NCBI GenBank assembly: GCA_001898335.1
Contig: MKTS01000003.1
Location: forward strand, 1-64,000
DNA length: 64,000 nt
Direction of reading: 5' to 3'
DNA from: Mucilaginibacter sp. 44-25
GTDB taxonomy: Bacteria > Bacteroidota > Bacteroidia > Sphingobacteriales > Sphingobacteriaceae
Shown: one piece after another, positions 44,479 through 53,685 of the stretch
How the letters are laid out: every line of letters starts with the position of its first letter
Numbering within the stretch: position 1 is the stretch's first letter
Translations under genes and position numbers: made by a program
Notes under the pieces: model-generated
What the model was told of the DNA's origin: nothing
Seen by the model: the letters and a program-made list of their open reading frames with translations, nothing else
Database searches by the model: none

Positions 44479-45936
44479 TTAGCCAAATAGTAAGGTAAAT
44501 ACCTCTTCGATACGACCTACCGGCCTTACATCTATAGCATACCGTGTGAGATCCAGCTTCGCTTTGTCTTTAGCTGCTGATGGCATATTGTATTTGGAGA
44601 TAAATATCTGCTCAAAACCCAGTTTCTGCGCCTCGGCTATGCGCTGCTCCACACGGTTAACCGCGCGTATCTCGCCTGACAGGCCTATTTCACCGGCAAA
44701 GCAGGTTTTGGCAGAAATAGGGATATCCTCGTGCGAAGATATAATGGCTACAGCCAGGCCAAGGTCAATAGCCGGGTCCTCCACGCGTATACCGCCGGTA
44801 ATATTCAGGAAAACATCCTGTGTGCCCAGCCTGAAACCGCAGCGCTTTTCCAGCACGGCCAGCAGCATGCTCATACGTTTGGTATCAAAACCGGTAGCGC
44901 TGCGTTGCGGCGTGCCGTAAGGCGAGGGGCTAACCAACGCCTGAGTTTCTATCAGCATAGGGCGCATACCTTCCAGCGTGGCCGAAATGGTGATACCGCT
45001 TAAACCATCCTCCCGCTGCGACAACAGGATCTCCGAAGGGTTAGATACCTCCCGCAAGCCTTCGCCCAGCATCTCGTAAATACCCAGTTCAGACGATGAG
45101 CCAAAACGGTTTTTTATCGTGCGCAAAATACGGTAAACATGGTGGCGATCGCCCTCAAATTGCAGTACGGTATCTACCATATGCTCCAGTATCTTTGGCC
45201 CGGCTATCATGCCGTCCTTAGTAATATGGCCGATCAGGAATACCGGCGTTGATGTTTCCTTGGCAAAACGTAACAGTTCCGCGGTACATTCCCGCACCTG
45301 CGATACACTTCCCGGAGTCGATTCCACGTGCGCCGAGTGCAGGGTTTGGATAGAGTCGATCACCAGCACATCGGGCTGCAGTTCCTCTATTTGCTTAAAT
45401 ATGTTTTGGGTAGAAGTTTCCGTAAGGATATAGCATGCCCCTTCGCTTCCTGAAGGTTGTGTAGAAGCACCTTGCTTATTAAAAGCTCCCCCTTCAGGGG
45501 GTTGGGGGGTTAATCTTTCCGCCCGCATCTTTATCTGGTGGTCGCTTTCCTCGCCCGATACGTAGAGTACTTTTACATTAGGCATGTTAAGCGCCAGTTG
45601 CAGCATCAGGGTTGATTTACCGATACCCGGCTCGCCGCCTATCAGCACCAACGAACCCGGTACCACGCCACCGCCTAAAACCCGGTTAAATTCTTTATCG
45701 GGCGTAAGCAGGCGCTGCTCCTCCCGGTAGGTGATATCCGCCACCTCAACCGGCTTGTTGGCCCGCTGCATGGAGGTAGAAGCGCTGGCTTTCCAGTTAG
45801 GTACACTGGCATTACCTTTTTCCAGTATCTCCTCAACAAAAGTATTCCATTGCTGGCAGCTTGGGCATTTGCCCAGCCATTTAGGCGACTCATAGCCACA
45901 GCTCTGGCAGAAATAAGCGATCTTGGTTTTAGCCAT
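44479..45936 (-). CDS. radA: DNA repair protein RadA with in-frame repeat insertion
   Basis: 485 residues. The N-terminal C4 zinc finger (CQSCGYESPKWLGKCPSCQQW, 10-30), ATPase with GGEPGIGKSTLML, the KNRFG motif (TIKNRFGSSSELGIYEM) and the C-terminal Lon-like domain match RadA, a branch-migration helicase in recombination. About 25 residues (roughly 143-167: TPQPPEGGAFNKQGASTQPS...) are inserted between RAERL and CYILTET, where the family normally has a short link. That DNA carries a CCCCCTGAAGGGGG palindrome. The frame is intact, so the protein is likely made. Confidence 0.92.
   Translation of the reverse strand: MAKTKIAYFCQSCGYESPKWLGKCPSCQQWNTFVEEILEKGNASVPNWKASASTSMQRANKPVEVADITYREEQRLLTPDKEFNRVLGGGVVPGSLVLIGGEPGIGKSTLMLQLALNMPNVKVLYVSGEESDHQIKMRAERLTPQPPEGGAFNKQGASTQPSGSEGACYILTETSTQNIFKQIEELQPDVLVIDSIQTLHSAHVESTPGSVSQVRECTAELLRFAKETSTPVFLIGHITKDGMIAGPKILEHMVDTVLQFEGDRHHVYRILRTIKNRFGSSSELGIYEMLGEGLREVSNPSEILLSQREDGLSGITISATLEGMRPMLIETQALVSPSPYGTPQRSATGFDTKRMSMLLAVLEKRCGFRLGTQDVFLNITGGIRVEDPAIDLGLAVAIISSHEDIPISAKTCFAGEIGLSGEIRAVNRVEQRIAEAQKLGFEQIFISKYNMPSAAKDKAKLDLTRYAIDVRPVGRIEEVFTLLFG
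45436..45510 (-). repeat. Palindromic repeat inserted in frame into radA
   Basis: About 75 bp with two palindromes (ccccctgaaggggg and ccttcaggaagcgaagg). It inserts about 25 codons, so the frame is kept. The first palindrome is the same type as at 1790-1832. Confidence 0.7.
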
Positions 45937-45940
45937 TATT

Positions 45941-45976
45941 CAGATATGCAGATTACAGATGTGCAAATATGCAGAT
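45941..45976. repeat. Short CAGATATGCAGAT-type tandem repeat
   Basis: Degenerate tandem copies of the unit atatgcagat (cagatatgcagatt, cagatgtgcaaatatgcagat) immediately upstream of radA. The rest of the gap to the CRISPR array (45977-46040) has nothing recognised. Confidence 0.4.
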
Positions 45977-46040
45977 TTTTTGCTATTAAAATTAGCAAAT
46001 ATTAACAGATAACCTTTAACTTATCTTGATATCTTGGGAG

Positions 46041-47509
46041 TTCTTTGACAACTGATATTTGGGACAACTTCCTTTTTGTGTAGCCCAGATTGCCATTTGT
46101 TGTGATTTGCTTTCAATTCTTTGACAACTGATATTTGGGACAACTTTTATTGTTTACATCAAAAAGAACTCTACGTTGTGATTTGCTTTCAATTCTTTGA
46201 CAACTGATATTTGGGACAACGACCACAAAACGGATCGATACGAATTATTTGTTGTGATTTGCTTTCAATTCTTTGACAACTGATATTTGGGACAACCATT
46301 AGTTACGTTTGCCTTTAAGAATAGCGGTTGTGATTTGCTTTCAATTCTTTGACAACTGATATTTGGGACAACGGTATGCCATGGGATTTAGAAGTGTTAA
46401 TAGTTGTGATTTGCTTTCAATTCTTTGACAACTGATATTTGGGACAACGTGCGGAATGAAGCCTGAATATTGCGAATGGTTGTGATTTGCTTTCAATTCT
46501 TTGACAACTGATATTTGGGACAACTTTATCGTATTCATCCCCGTTAGGTACCGCGTTGTGATTTGCTTTCAATTCTTTGACAACTGATATTTGGGACAAC
46601 AAGGCCATGAACCCTAATGCTACTCCGGAGGTTGTGATTTGCTTTCAATTCTTTGACAACTGATATTTGGGACAACTCGTTAACGTTACGGCCAACAACG
46701 GTGCCTGTTGTGATTTGCTTTCAATTCTTTGACAACTGATATTTGGGACAACTCGCTAACACCAGTATTTGTATCAGTTTCTGTTGTGATTTGCTTTCAA
46801 TTCTTTGACAACTGATATTTGGGACAACGTAAAAAAGCCCGATAATGTAACACTACCGTTGTGATTTGCTTTCAATTCTTTGACAACTGATATTTGGGAC
46901 AACTTTGATACCAATGGCATTAGAGGATGATATGTTGTGATTTGCTTTCAATTCTTTGACAACTGATATTTGGGACAACTAGATAATTTGCGATCAACCA
47001 ATAAGATTAGTTGTGATTTGCTTTCAATTCTTTGACAACTGATATTTGGGACAACGATCTGTTCGTTATGGCGGGTGGCTGAATAGTTGTGATTTGCTTT
47101 CAATTCTTTGACAACTGATATTTGGGACAACGCGGGCAAGGTAAAGGGCTTTTCGATTGAGTTGTGATTTGCTTTCAATTCTTTGACAACTGATATTTGG
47201 GACAACTGATCTTAGCCGCAGCGTCTCGGTAGTATTGTTGTGATTTGCTTTCAATTCTTTGACAACTGATATTTGGGACAACTATATTTCGTTGTTTACA
47301 ACTCATCAGACGTTGTGATTTGCTTTCAATTCTTTGACAACTGATATTTGGGACAACCCACTGGTTTTAGTGATGATAACCTTATGCGTTGTGATTTGCT
47401 TTCAATTCTTTGACAACTGATATTTGGGACAACGCGTTTGTTGCCCTTACCAGTGAGGGGGGCGTTGTGATTTGCTTTCAATTCTTTGACAACTGATATT
47501 TGGGACAAC
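46041..47509 (+). CRISPR. Type II-C CRISPR array, 19 full repeats and 19 spacers
   Basis: 19 complete 46-nt repeats (GTTGTGATTTGCTTTC... ending GGGACAAC) from 46099 to 47509, plus a truncated one (28 nt of the 3' part) at 46041-46068. There are 19 spacers, 16 of 30 nt and three of 29 nt. Full repeats read identically throughout. The crRNA strand is plus, because the tracrRNA anti-repeat on the minus strand complements the 5' part of the repeat. Repeat positions 8-11 (TTTG) and 32-39 (GATATTTG) are spaced 20 nt apart, like a promoter. The truncated end lies far from cas2, so the newer end is probably next to cas2. Confidence 0.98.
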
Positions 47510-47559
47510 ATACCCCAAATTAATTAACACAATATCAATCAGTTGCACCCAATTTTAGA
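47510..47559. promoter_or_regulatory. Probable CRISPR leader / spacer-integration side
   Basis: AT-rich 50 bp between the last full repeat and the cas2 terminator. It is the array end next to cas1-cas2 and adjoins a perfect repeat, whereas the opposite end carries a truncated repeat. Leader function is inferred. Confidence 0.4.
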
Positions 47560-47594
47560 ATTAAAAAAATCCGGATGCTCAAACATCCGGATTT
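47560..47594 (-). terminator. cas1-cas2 transcript terminator
   Basis: 11-bp perfect stem aaatccggatg/catccggattt (47567-47577 and 47584-47594), loop ctcaaa. On the minus strand the stem is followed by a T-run. It lies between cas2 and the array. Confidence 0.85.
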
Positions 47595-47599
47595 AAATT

Positions 47600-47929
47600 C
47601 TAAAATAATTCTAATTGCTGCGGCGTTTCCGGAAGCGGTTTTTCTTCTTTACCGTAATATAATTCCATCATGCCAAATTGCTTATCGGTAATGGTCATGA
47701 TACCTACATGCCCCTTTGCAGGCAATATCTTTTTCACCCTTTTAATATGCACATCGGCGTTTTCGCGGCTGCTGCAATGCCGCAGGTATATCGAAAACTG
47801 GAACATACCGAAGCCATCCTTCATAATATTCTTACGAAATGTGGCATATATCTTCCTGTCCTTTTTCGTTTCGGTAGGTAAATCAAAAAACACTAATATC
47901 CACAAGGTCCGGTATTCATTTAAACGCAT
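47600..47929 (-). CDS. cas2: CRISPR-associated Cas2
   Basis: 109-residue ferredoxin-fold subunit of the Cas1-Cas2 integrase complex. [41 protein letters not shown] contains the conserved Asp of strand 1 and the following helix. [17 protein letters not shown] is typical of II-C Cas2. Three bases separate it from cas1, so they share a transcript. Ends just before the terminator and the array. Confidence 0.95.
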   Translation of the reverse strand: MRLNEYRTLWILVFFDLPTETKKDRKIYATFRKNIMKDGFGMFQFSIYLRHCSSRENADVHIKRVKKILPAKGHVGIMTITDKQFGMMELYYGKEEKPLPETPQQLELF

Positions 47930-47932
47930 TCG

Positions 47933-48970
47933 TTAAAAAGGTAATTCATCATCCTCATCATTTGGGTTGCGTGTATAATCCCCCTGTTCTTCTGCCGCGT
48001 CGGCCAGGAAACTTTCATCCGCAGTTTGGTAAAACATGCCCTTTTTCTGGTTAAAGTTCTTCATCAGCGGATAAACCAGTTTCCTGCTACGGCCTTCGTA
48101 GCAACGTGCCAGCGAAGCGGTTGTACTTTGCAGGCCAACCATTAGCGGGCTGCGGCCTTTCTCAAACTGCACATCAACCGTGGCAATACCCAAAAGCTGC
48201 GCTTTAATAGAATTCCCCAGTTCCAGGAAATTTTCTCCGTTATCAACAATCCGCAACACTATTTTATCTACATAAGGCCGGTATGGCTCCATCATATCAT
48301 CGGCAAGGCAGTAAGCATTGTACTTATTACGGTGGTGGATACCCAGTGTGGGCAGCAGGCCCGAGCAAACCAGGCTGCGCGCCACAATAGCCCGGAGTAT
48401 GGCATACCCATAGTTCAGTAAATTATTAGGCGGGTTACCCTCCCGGTTCCTGAAGAACACTACTTTAGGTGGGAACACGTTTTTCCAATAATAGGCAGCG
48501 GCCCGGCCTTCATAATTATCGGGGTCGCCGGAGCGTACCGATTTAGCCCAATACAACATATTATCATGCTCAATGCCACGCTCGGCAAGCACGGCGGCCT
48601 GGTTTAGTATTTTGGCCTGCACGGTTTGCTGCCATAGCTGCTTTTTTAAAGGTTGCGAAGCATTGATCTGGTGCCTGAAACGCTCGCTTTGGGTATCGTT
48701 ACCATCCAGAGGAAGCAGCATCCCTGTAGGGTGGTGGCTGCTATCACAGGTAATAATAGCGGCATTGTTATCCAGCAGCGCTGCCATACAGCCATGCGTA
48801 ATGGTAATTTGCTGATGATCGAGCACCACCACACCTATATCTTCTATAGCGGCGTACTTTTTTGATTCCTCATCGCCTAAAACCTTTAAATGGGGCAAAT
48901 CAATCACCATCTGGCCGTTTTTAAGGCTCAGATAGGCGGGGTTGCTAAAGTGCAGTGTTCGTTTGATCAT
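47933..48970 (-). CDS. cas1: CRISPR-associated integrase Cas1
   Basis: 345 residues. MIKRTLHFSNPAYLSLKNGQMVI at the start, then the integrase core with metal-binding Glu in NYEGRAAAYYWKNVFP, His in LPTLGIHHRNKYNAYCLADDMMEPYRP and the following Asp pair. The ATG at 48970 is chosen since the family begins with that motif; an upstream ATG at 48994 adds eight non-conserved residues. The acidic C-terminal tail (RNPNDEDDELPF) is normal for this group. Transcribed away from cas9. Confidence 0.95.
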   Translation of the reverse strand: MIKRTLHFSNPAYLSLKNGQMVIDLPHLKVLGDEESKKYAAIEDIGVVVLDHQQITITHGCMAALLDNNAAIITCDSSHHPTGMLLPLDGNDTQSERFRHQINASQPLKKQLWQQTVQAKILNQAAVLAERGIEHDNMLYWAKSVRSGDPDNYEGRAAAYYWKNVFPPKVVFFRNREGNPPNNLLNYGYAILRAIVARSLVCSGLLPTLGIHHRNKYNAYCLADDMMEPYRPYVDKIVLRIVDNGENFLELGNSIKAQLLGIATVDVQFEKGRSPLMVGLQSTTASLARCYEGRSRKLVYPLMKNFNQKKGMFYQTADESFLADAAEEQGDYTRNPNDEDDELPF

Positions 48971-49290
48971 AACTATCTGCTTGTAATTGACCAATCAATC
49001 CGCAGAATAGTAACCTTTACACCACCATAGCTCACATGTAGCCATCCCTTTGCTCAATACCCATCCACCTTGCATAACATTGAAAAGGCACCCTTAAAAA
49101 AACATGACCTAATAAGTGCTTTACCCGTATGCAATTGCCGGTACACTTTTAAGAAAAATAAAAAGACCTGGTGATGATGTTTGCTTTTTCTCTGTTGTAT
49201 TTGATTGATAAAGTTTAGTTAATCAAGTATATACAATTTTTCTGAAAAAGAAAAGAAGTTTAATTGACGGGTAGCGGCCCAAATAAGGGC
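48971..49290. other. cas1-tracrRNA intergenic region
   Basis: AT-rich, no gene found. A stretch at about 49175-49200 (gatgtttgctttttctctg) resembles part of the tracrRNA anti-repeat and could be an eroded duplicate. Confidence 0.35.
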
Positions 49291-49374
49291 AAAAAAAATG
49301 CCCCGTATGGTAAGACGAGGCGCTTAATGTTTACACAACGGAATAATCCTTATTGTGATTTGCTTTTTCTTTGA
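49291..49374 (-). ncRNA. tracrRNA
   Basis: On the minus strand this about 80-nt transcript starts with an anti-repeat. It pairs with the crRNA repeat over 8 bp (49367-49374), then after a 3-nt bulge on the crRNA side over 14 bp (49353-49366, TTGTGATTTGCTTT on the plus strand). It continues TAAGGATTATTCCGTTGTG, a nexus typical of II-C tracrRNAs, and ends in a hairpin (gcctcgt/acggggc) with eight T (49291-49298). It lies between cas1 and cas9. Confidence 0.92.
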
Positions 49375-49377
49375 ACT

Positions 49378-49408
49378 CAAATTTATAATTTTTTAAATTA
49401 AATCCAAA
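49378..49408 (-). promoter_or_regulatory. Consensus promoter for tracrRNA
   Basis: Minus strand: -33 TTTG (complement of 49405-49408), 19-nt spacer, -7 TAAATTTG (complement of 49378-49385). It is an exact match to the Bacteroidota promoter form and points at the anti-repeat start. Confidence 0.75.
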
Positions 49409-49501
49409 CAAGTAATAAAAAATCCCGCCATCAATAGTTGTAGCAAAAAGCTAAAATTTGTAGTTTTAGAAACACCGCTTTCAATTTAAACCTTTTACAA
49501 A

Positions 49502-52500
49502 ATGAAGAGAATCCTTGGCGTTGATCTTGGCACTACCTCAATTGGCTGGGCGTACGTGCATGAAGCAGAAACCAAACAAGAACAATCCTGCATCATAAAA
49601 TTAGGCGTACGGGTAAACCCGCTGACTACCGATGAAAAAGACGATTTTAGTAAGGGCAAGCCGGTATCTGTAAACGCTGACCGCACGCTCAAACGTACCG
49701 CGCGCCGCAACCTGCAGCGTTACAAGCTGCGCAGGCAAAACCTGATTGAGTTACTGCTACAGGCCGGGCTTATACAGCCGGGCACACCCCTGGCCGAAAC
49801 TGACGAAGGCTCTACTCACCAAACCTACGCCCTAAGGGCCAGGGCTGCTACCGAACGGATAGAAAAAGAAGAGTTGGCCCGTGTGCTGCTCATGATAAAT
49901 AAAAAACGCGGCTACAAAAGCAGCCGTAAAGCCAAAAACGAGGACGAAGGGCAGCTGATAGATGGTATGGAAATAGCCAAAAGGCTGTACCATGAAAATT
50001 TAACACCGGGGCAACTGGCTTACCGGTTATTACAAGAGGGCAAAAAAAGCCTTCCGGATTTTTACCGGTCTGACCTAATGGCCGAGTTTGATAAAGTTTG
50101 GCGGTTACAGGCTACGTTTTACCCCGAAATATTTACTAACGAATTTCGGAAAGATATTGAGGGCAAAGGGCAGCGGGCAACATCGGCCGCCTTCTGGACC
50201 AGGTATGGCTTTAACACCGCCGAAAATAAAGGCAACTGGCACGAGCGTAAGCTAAGAGCCTACCAGTGGCGTGCCGCGGCCACCGGCACCCGGCTTACAG
50301 AAGCCGAAGCCGCTTACGTAATAGCCGAGATCAATAACAACATCAGTAACTCCAGCGGCTACCTTGGCGAAATTAGCGACCGCAGCAAAGAGCTGTACTT
50401 TAACAACCAAACCGTTGGCCAATATCTTTATCATCAGTTACAGCAAAACCCGCATGCAAATACCAAAAACAAGGTATTTTACCGGCAGTATTATTTAAAC
50501 GAGTTTGAAACCATATGGCAAACGCAGGCCGTTTACCACAGCGAGTTAACACCCGAGCTTAAAAATGAGGTAAGGGACGTGGTGATCTTTTACCAGCGTA
50601 AGCTGAAATCACAGAAAGACCTGGTAAACTTTTGCGAGTTTGAAAGCAAAATAGTGGAGTATGAAAAGGATGGCAAAAAGGTTAAGTACCAGATGGGTGC
50701 TAAAGCTATCCCAAAATCTTCGCCCTTGTTCCAGGAGTTTAAAATATGGCAAAACCTGGGCAACCTGCAGGTGCAGCATAAAAAGCTCAGGCAGCCCGAA
50801 TTTCTGTCAACCGAAGCCAAAGAGCTGCTGTTTGCCGAGCTAAATATTAAAGGCAACCTGCCCAAAGAGGAGATATTGAAACTGCTGGAGCTTAACCCCA
50901 AAGAATGGGAGCTTAACTTTACCACCGTTGAAGGCAACCGCACCAACCTGGCATTTTATGCCGCCTTTTTTAAGGCCATGGAAAACGAGGGACACGATGA
51001 AACAGACTGGCTTAAGCTGCCCGCGGCGGAGATTAAAAATAGCATTACCGATTTTTTTAATTCGCAGGGTATTGATGCCCGCATACTTGATTTTGATGGC
51101 TTACAACTCAACACCCCTGCCGAGCAACAACCGGCCTACCTGTTTTGGCATTTGCTGTATGCCTACGAGGGCGACGATTCTCCAACAGGCAACGAAAAGC
51201 TGTACCAATTGCTACAAAGCAAATTTGGCTTTAAAAGAGATTTTGCTCAAATACTGGCCCGGGTGGGTTTACAGGCCGATTATGCCAGCCTGAGCGCCAA
51301 GGCTATTAAAAAAATATTCCCTTACATACGCGAGAATAAGTACAGCGAGGCCTGCATGTTAGCCGGCTACAACCACTCGCATTCGCAAACGGCCGAAGAA
51401 AATGCCAACCGCCCGCTAAAAGAGCAGCTTGACCTGCTGCCACGCAACAGCCTGCGTAACCCGGTGGTTGAGAAGATACTTAACCAAATGGTAAATGTGG
51501 TTAACGCCATAATTGCCGACCCGGAACTGGGCCGGCCTGATGAGATACGGATTGAACTTGCCCGCGACCTTAAAAAGAACGCTAAAGAGCGGGCTGCCGC
51601 AACACTGCAGATCAACAAAACCAAAGCCGAGCATGATGCCATCAGGGCCTTGCTCATTAAGGAGTTTGGCCTCAAAAACCCCACCCGTAATGATATTATA
51701 CGCTATAAACTTTATGAGGAACTGAAGTTTAACGGCTATAAGGATATCTACACCAATGATTATATATCAAGGGAGGAGCTGTTTACACACAAGTATGATA
51801 TTGAGCACATCATCCCGCAGTCGCGCCTGTTTGATGATAGCTTCTCCAACAAAACAGTGGTATTGCGAAGCATCAACCTCAGGAAAGGGAATGCTACCGC
51901 CATAGATTTTATTAAGGACACCTATGGCGAGGCGGCCTTAAGCGAGTACAAAACGCGCCTGGATGCCTATATTAAATTTTACCCCGAGCGTAAAGCCAAA
52001 TACAACAAACTACAGTTGCATGGGGCGGCCATAGGCGAAGGGTTTATTGAGCGCGACATACGCGATACGCAATATATAGCCAAAAAAGCGAAAGCCATGC
52101 TGCAGCAGATTGTACGTAATGTAGTGACTACCACAGGCAGTATTACCGACCGCTTGCGCGATGATTGGGGGCTGGTGAACATTATGCAGGAACTAAGCCT
52201 CGAAAAATACCGCATGCGCGGCCTTACAGAAATGCAGGAAACAAAAGATGGCAACCTGAAAGAACGTATTATTGACTGGAGCAAACGGCATGATCACCGG
52301 CACCATGCCATGGATGCTTTAACCATAGCGTTTACCCGGCATAGCTATATCCAGTACCTTAACCACCTTAACGCCCGTAGCCACGAAGACGAGTTTACAG
52401 AAACGGTACTACGCATACAGGCAAAGGAAACAAAAGTAGGTACGGATGGTAAGCGGCGCTTTAACCTGCCGGTGCCTCATTTCAGGGAGCAGGCCCGGCA

Positions 52501-53665
52501 ACACCTCGAGGCTACACTGGTTTCTATTAAAGCCAAAAACAAGGTGGTCACCAAAAATAAAAACAAAATTAAGACCGCCACTGGCGAAAAAGTGCAAATT
52601 GCGCTTACACCACGCGGGCAGATGCACAAAGAAACCGTATATGGCAAAGTGCGCCGCCAGGTAACAGCCGAAGAAAAGGTAAGCACCAAATTTACAGCGG
52701 AAGTGATAGCGCAGGTAACCAACCCGGCATATCGAGCGGCACTGCTAAACCGCCTTAACCAAAACGGTAACGACCCGCTAAAGGCCTTCGGTGGTAAAAA
52801 TGCCCTGACCAAAAACCCACTGTATATAGATGAAAGTAAAAAGATACCGATACCCGAAAAGGTAAAGCTAAGCTGGCTGGAGGATGACTACACCATCAGG
52901 AAAGATATAACGCCCGATAACTTCAAGGATAAAAAAAGCATTGAGAAGGTGCTGGATGGCGCGGCAAGGAACATTATGCTGCAGCGTTTGGAAGAGTTTA
53001 ACAACAATGCTAAAGATGCTTTTTCTAACCTGGATAAGAACCCTATATGGCTTAACCGGGAAAAGGGCATCAGCATAAAACGGGTAACGATAAGCGGTGT
53101 TAAAAATGCCGAAGCCCTGCATTTTAAGAAAGACCATTTGGGCAAACTTATATTGCAAAATGGCAAACCAGTACCTGCCGATTTCATTAGTACAGGCAAC
53201 AACCACCATGCGGCTATCTTTCGCGACGAAGATGGCAACCTGCAGGACGAGGTAGTATCACTGCATAAGGTAATTACAGAGCGCGTAAACGTAGGCCTGC
53301 CTATAATAGACAGAACTTACAACCAGCACCTGGGCTGGCGTTTCCTGTTCTCTATTAAACAAAACGAATACTTTGTTTTCCCCTCGGCAGATTTTGACCC
53401 ATCAGAGATAGACCTGTTTGATCCGGCCAATTACGCGCTCATCAGCAAGCATCTTTACCGGGTGCAAAAATTCTCGAAATTAACTTACGGTAATTCGGCA
53501 GTGCGCGAGTATGTATTCCGCCATCACCTGGAAACCTCCGTGGATGATAAGAAGGAGCTCAAAGACCTTACCTACAAAAGTGTTAAAAGCCTGCCTTACC
53601 TGGAAAACATTGTTAAAGTAAGAATAAACCACCTTGGTAAAATTGTAAAGGTTGGTGAGTATTAA
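49502..53665 (+). CDS. cas9: CRISPR-associated endonuclease Cas9 (type II-C)
   Basis: 1387-residue RNA-guided DNA nuclease. RuvC-I ILGVDLGTTSIGWA with Asp8; arginine-rich bridge helix KRTARRNLQRYKLRRQN (about 63-79); RuvC-II EIRIELARDL with Glu685; HNH YDIEHIIPQS with His769 and the later Asn in SNKT; RuvC-III HRHHAMDALT with His935 and Asp938. All catalytic residues are intact. The long recognition lobe (about 80-660) and PAM-interacting C-terminus (about 1130-1387) make it longer than compact II-C Cas9s but normal for Bacteroidota. cas4 and csn2 are absent, so type II-C. Its own transcript ends at the terminator downstream. The PAM cannot be inferred. Confidence 0.98.
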   Translation: MKRILGVDLGTTSIGWAYVHEAETKQEQSCIIKLGVRVNPLTTDEKDDFSKGKPVSVNADRTLKRTARRNLQRYKLRRQNLIELLLQAGLIQPGTPLAETDEGSTHQTYALRARAATERIEKEELARVLLMINKKRGYKSSRKAKNEDEGQLIDGMEIAKRLYHENLTPGQLAYRLLQEGKKSLPDFYRSDLMAEFDKVWRLQATFYPEIFTNEFRKDIEGKGQRATSAAFWTRYGFNTAENKGNWHERKLRAYQWRAAATGTRLTEAEAAYVIAEINNNISNSSGYLGEISDRSKELYFNNQTVGQYLYHQLQQNPHANTKNKVFYRQYYLNEFETIWQTQAVYHSELTPELKNEVRDVVIFYQRKLKSQKDLVNFCEFESKIVEYEKDGKKVKYQMGAKAIPKSSPLFQEFKIWQNLGNLQVQHKKLRQPEFLSTEAKELLFAELNIKGNLPKEEILKLLELNPKEWELNFTTVEGNRTNLAFYAAFFKAMENEGHDETDWLKLPAAEIKNSITDFFNSQGIDARILDFDGLQLNTPAEQQPAYLFWHLLYAYEGDDSPTGNEKLYQLLQSKFGFKRDFAQILARVGLQADYASLSAKAIKKIFPYIRENKYSEACMLAGYNHSHSQTAEENANRPLKEQLDLLPRNSLRNPVVEKILNQMVNVVNAIIADPELGRPDEIRIELARDLKKNAKERAAATLQINKTKAEHDAIRALLIKEFGLKNPTRNDIIRYKLYEELKFNGYKDIYTNDYISREELFTHKYDIEHIIPQSRLFDDSFSNKTVVLRSINLRKGNATAIDFIKDTYGEAALSEYKTRLDAYIKFYPERKAKYNKLQLHGAAIGEGFIERDIRDTQYIAKKAKAMLQQIVRNVVTTTGSITDRLRDDWGLVNIMQELSLEKYRMRGLTEMQETKDGNLKERIIDWSKRHDHRHHAMDALTIAFTRHSYIQYLNHLNARSHEDEFTETVLRIQAKETKVGTDGKRRFNLPVPHFREQARQHLEATLVSIKAKNKVVTKNKNKIKTATGEKVQIALTPRGQMHKETVYGKVRRQVTAEEKVSTKFTAEVIAQVTNPAYRAALLNRLNQNGNDPLKAFGGKNALTKNPLYIDESKKIPIPEKVKLSWLEDDYTIRKDITPDNFKDKKSIEKVLDGAARNIMLQRLEEFNNNAKDAFSNLDKNPIWLNREKGISIKRVTISGVKNAEALHFKKDHLGKLILQNGKPVPADFISTGNNHHAAIFRDEDGNLQDEVVSLHKVITERVNVGLPIIDRTYNQHLGWRFLFSIKQNEYFVFPSADFDPSEIDLFDPANYALISKHLYRVQKFSKLTYGNSAVREYVFRHHLETSVDDKKELKDLTYKSVKSLPYLENIVKVRINHLGKIVKVGEY

Positions 53666-53685
53666 CTTGTAAAACGTTTACTGCT

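Noticed and set aside
47132..47160. Self-targeting spacer against the rsmF-like gene
   Set aside because: Only 17 of 29 bases match and the seed-proximal end does not, so cleavage is not expected.
46341..47511. Several minus-strand frames repeating VVPNISCQRIESKSQ
   Set aside because: They are translations of the 46-nt CRISPR repeat and have no start signals or protein features.
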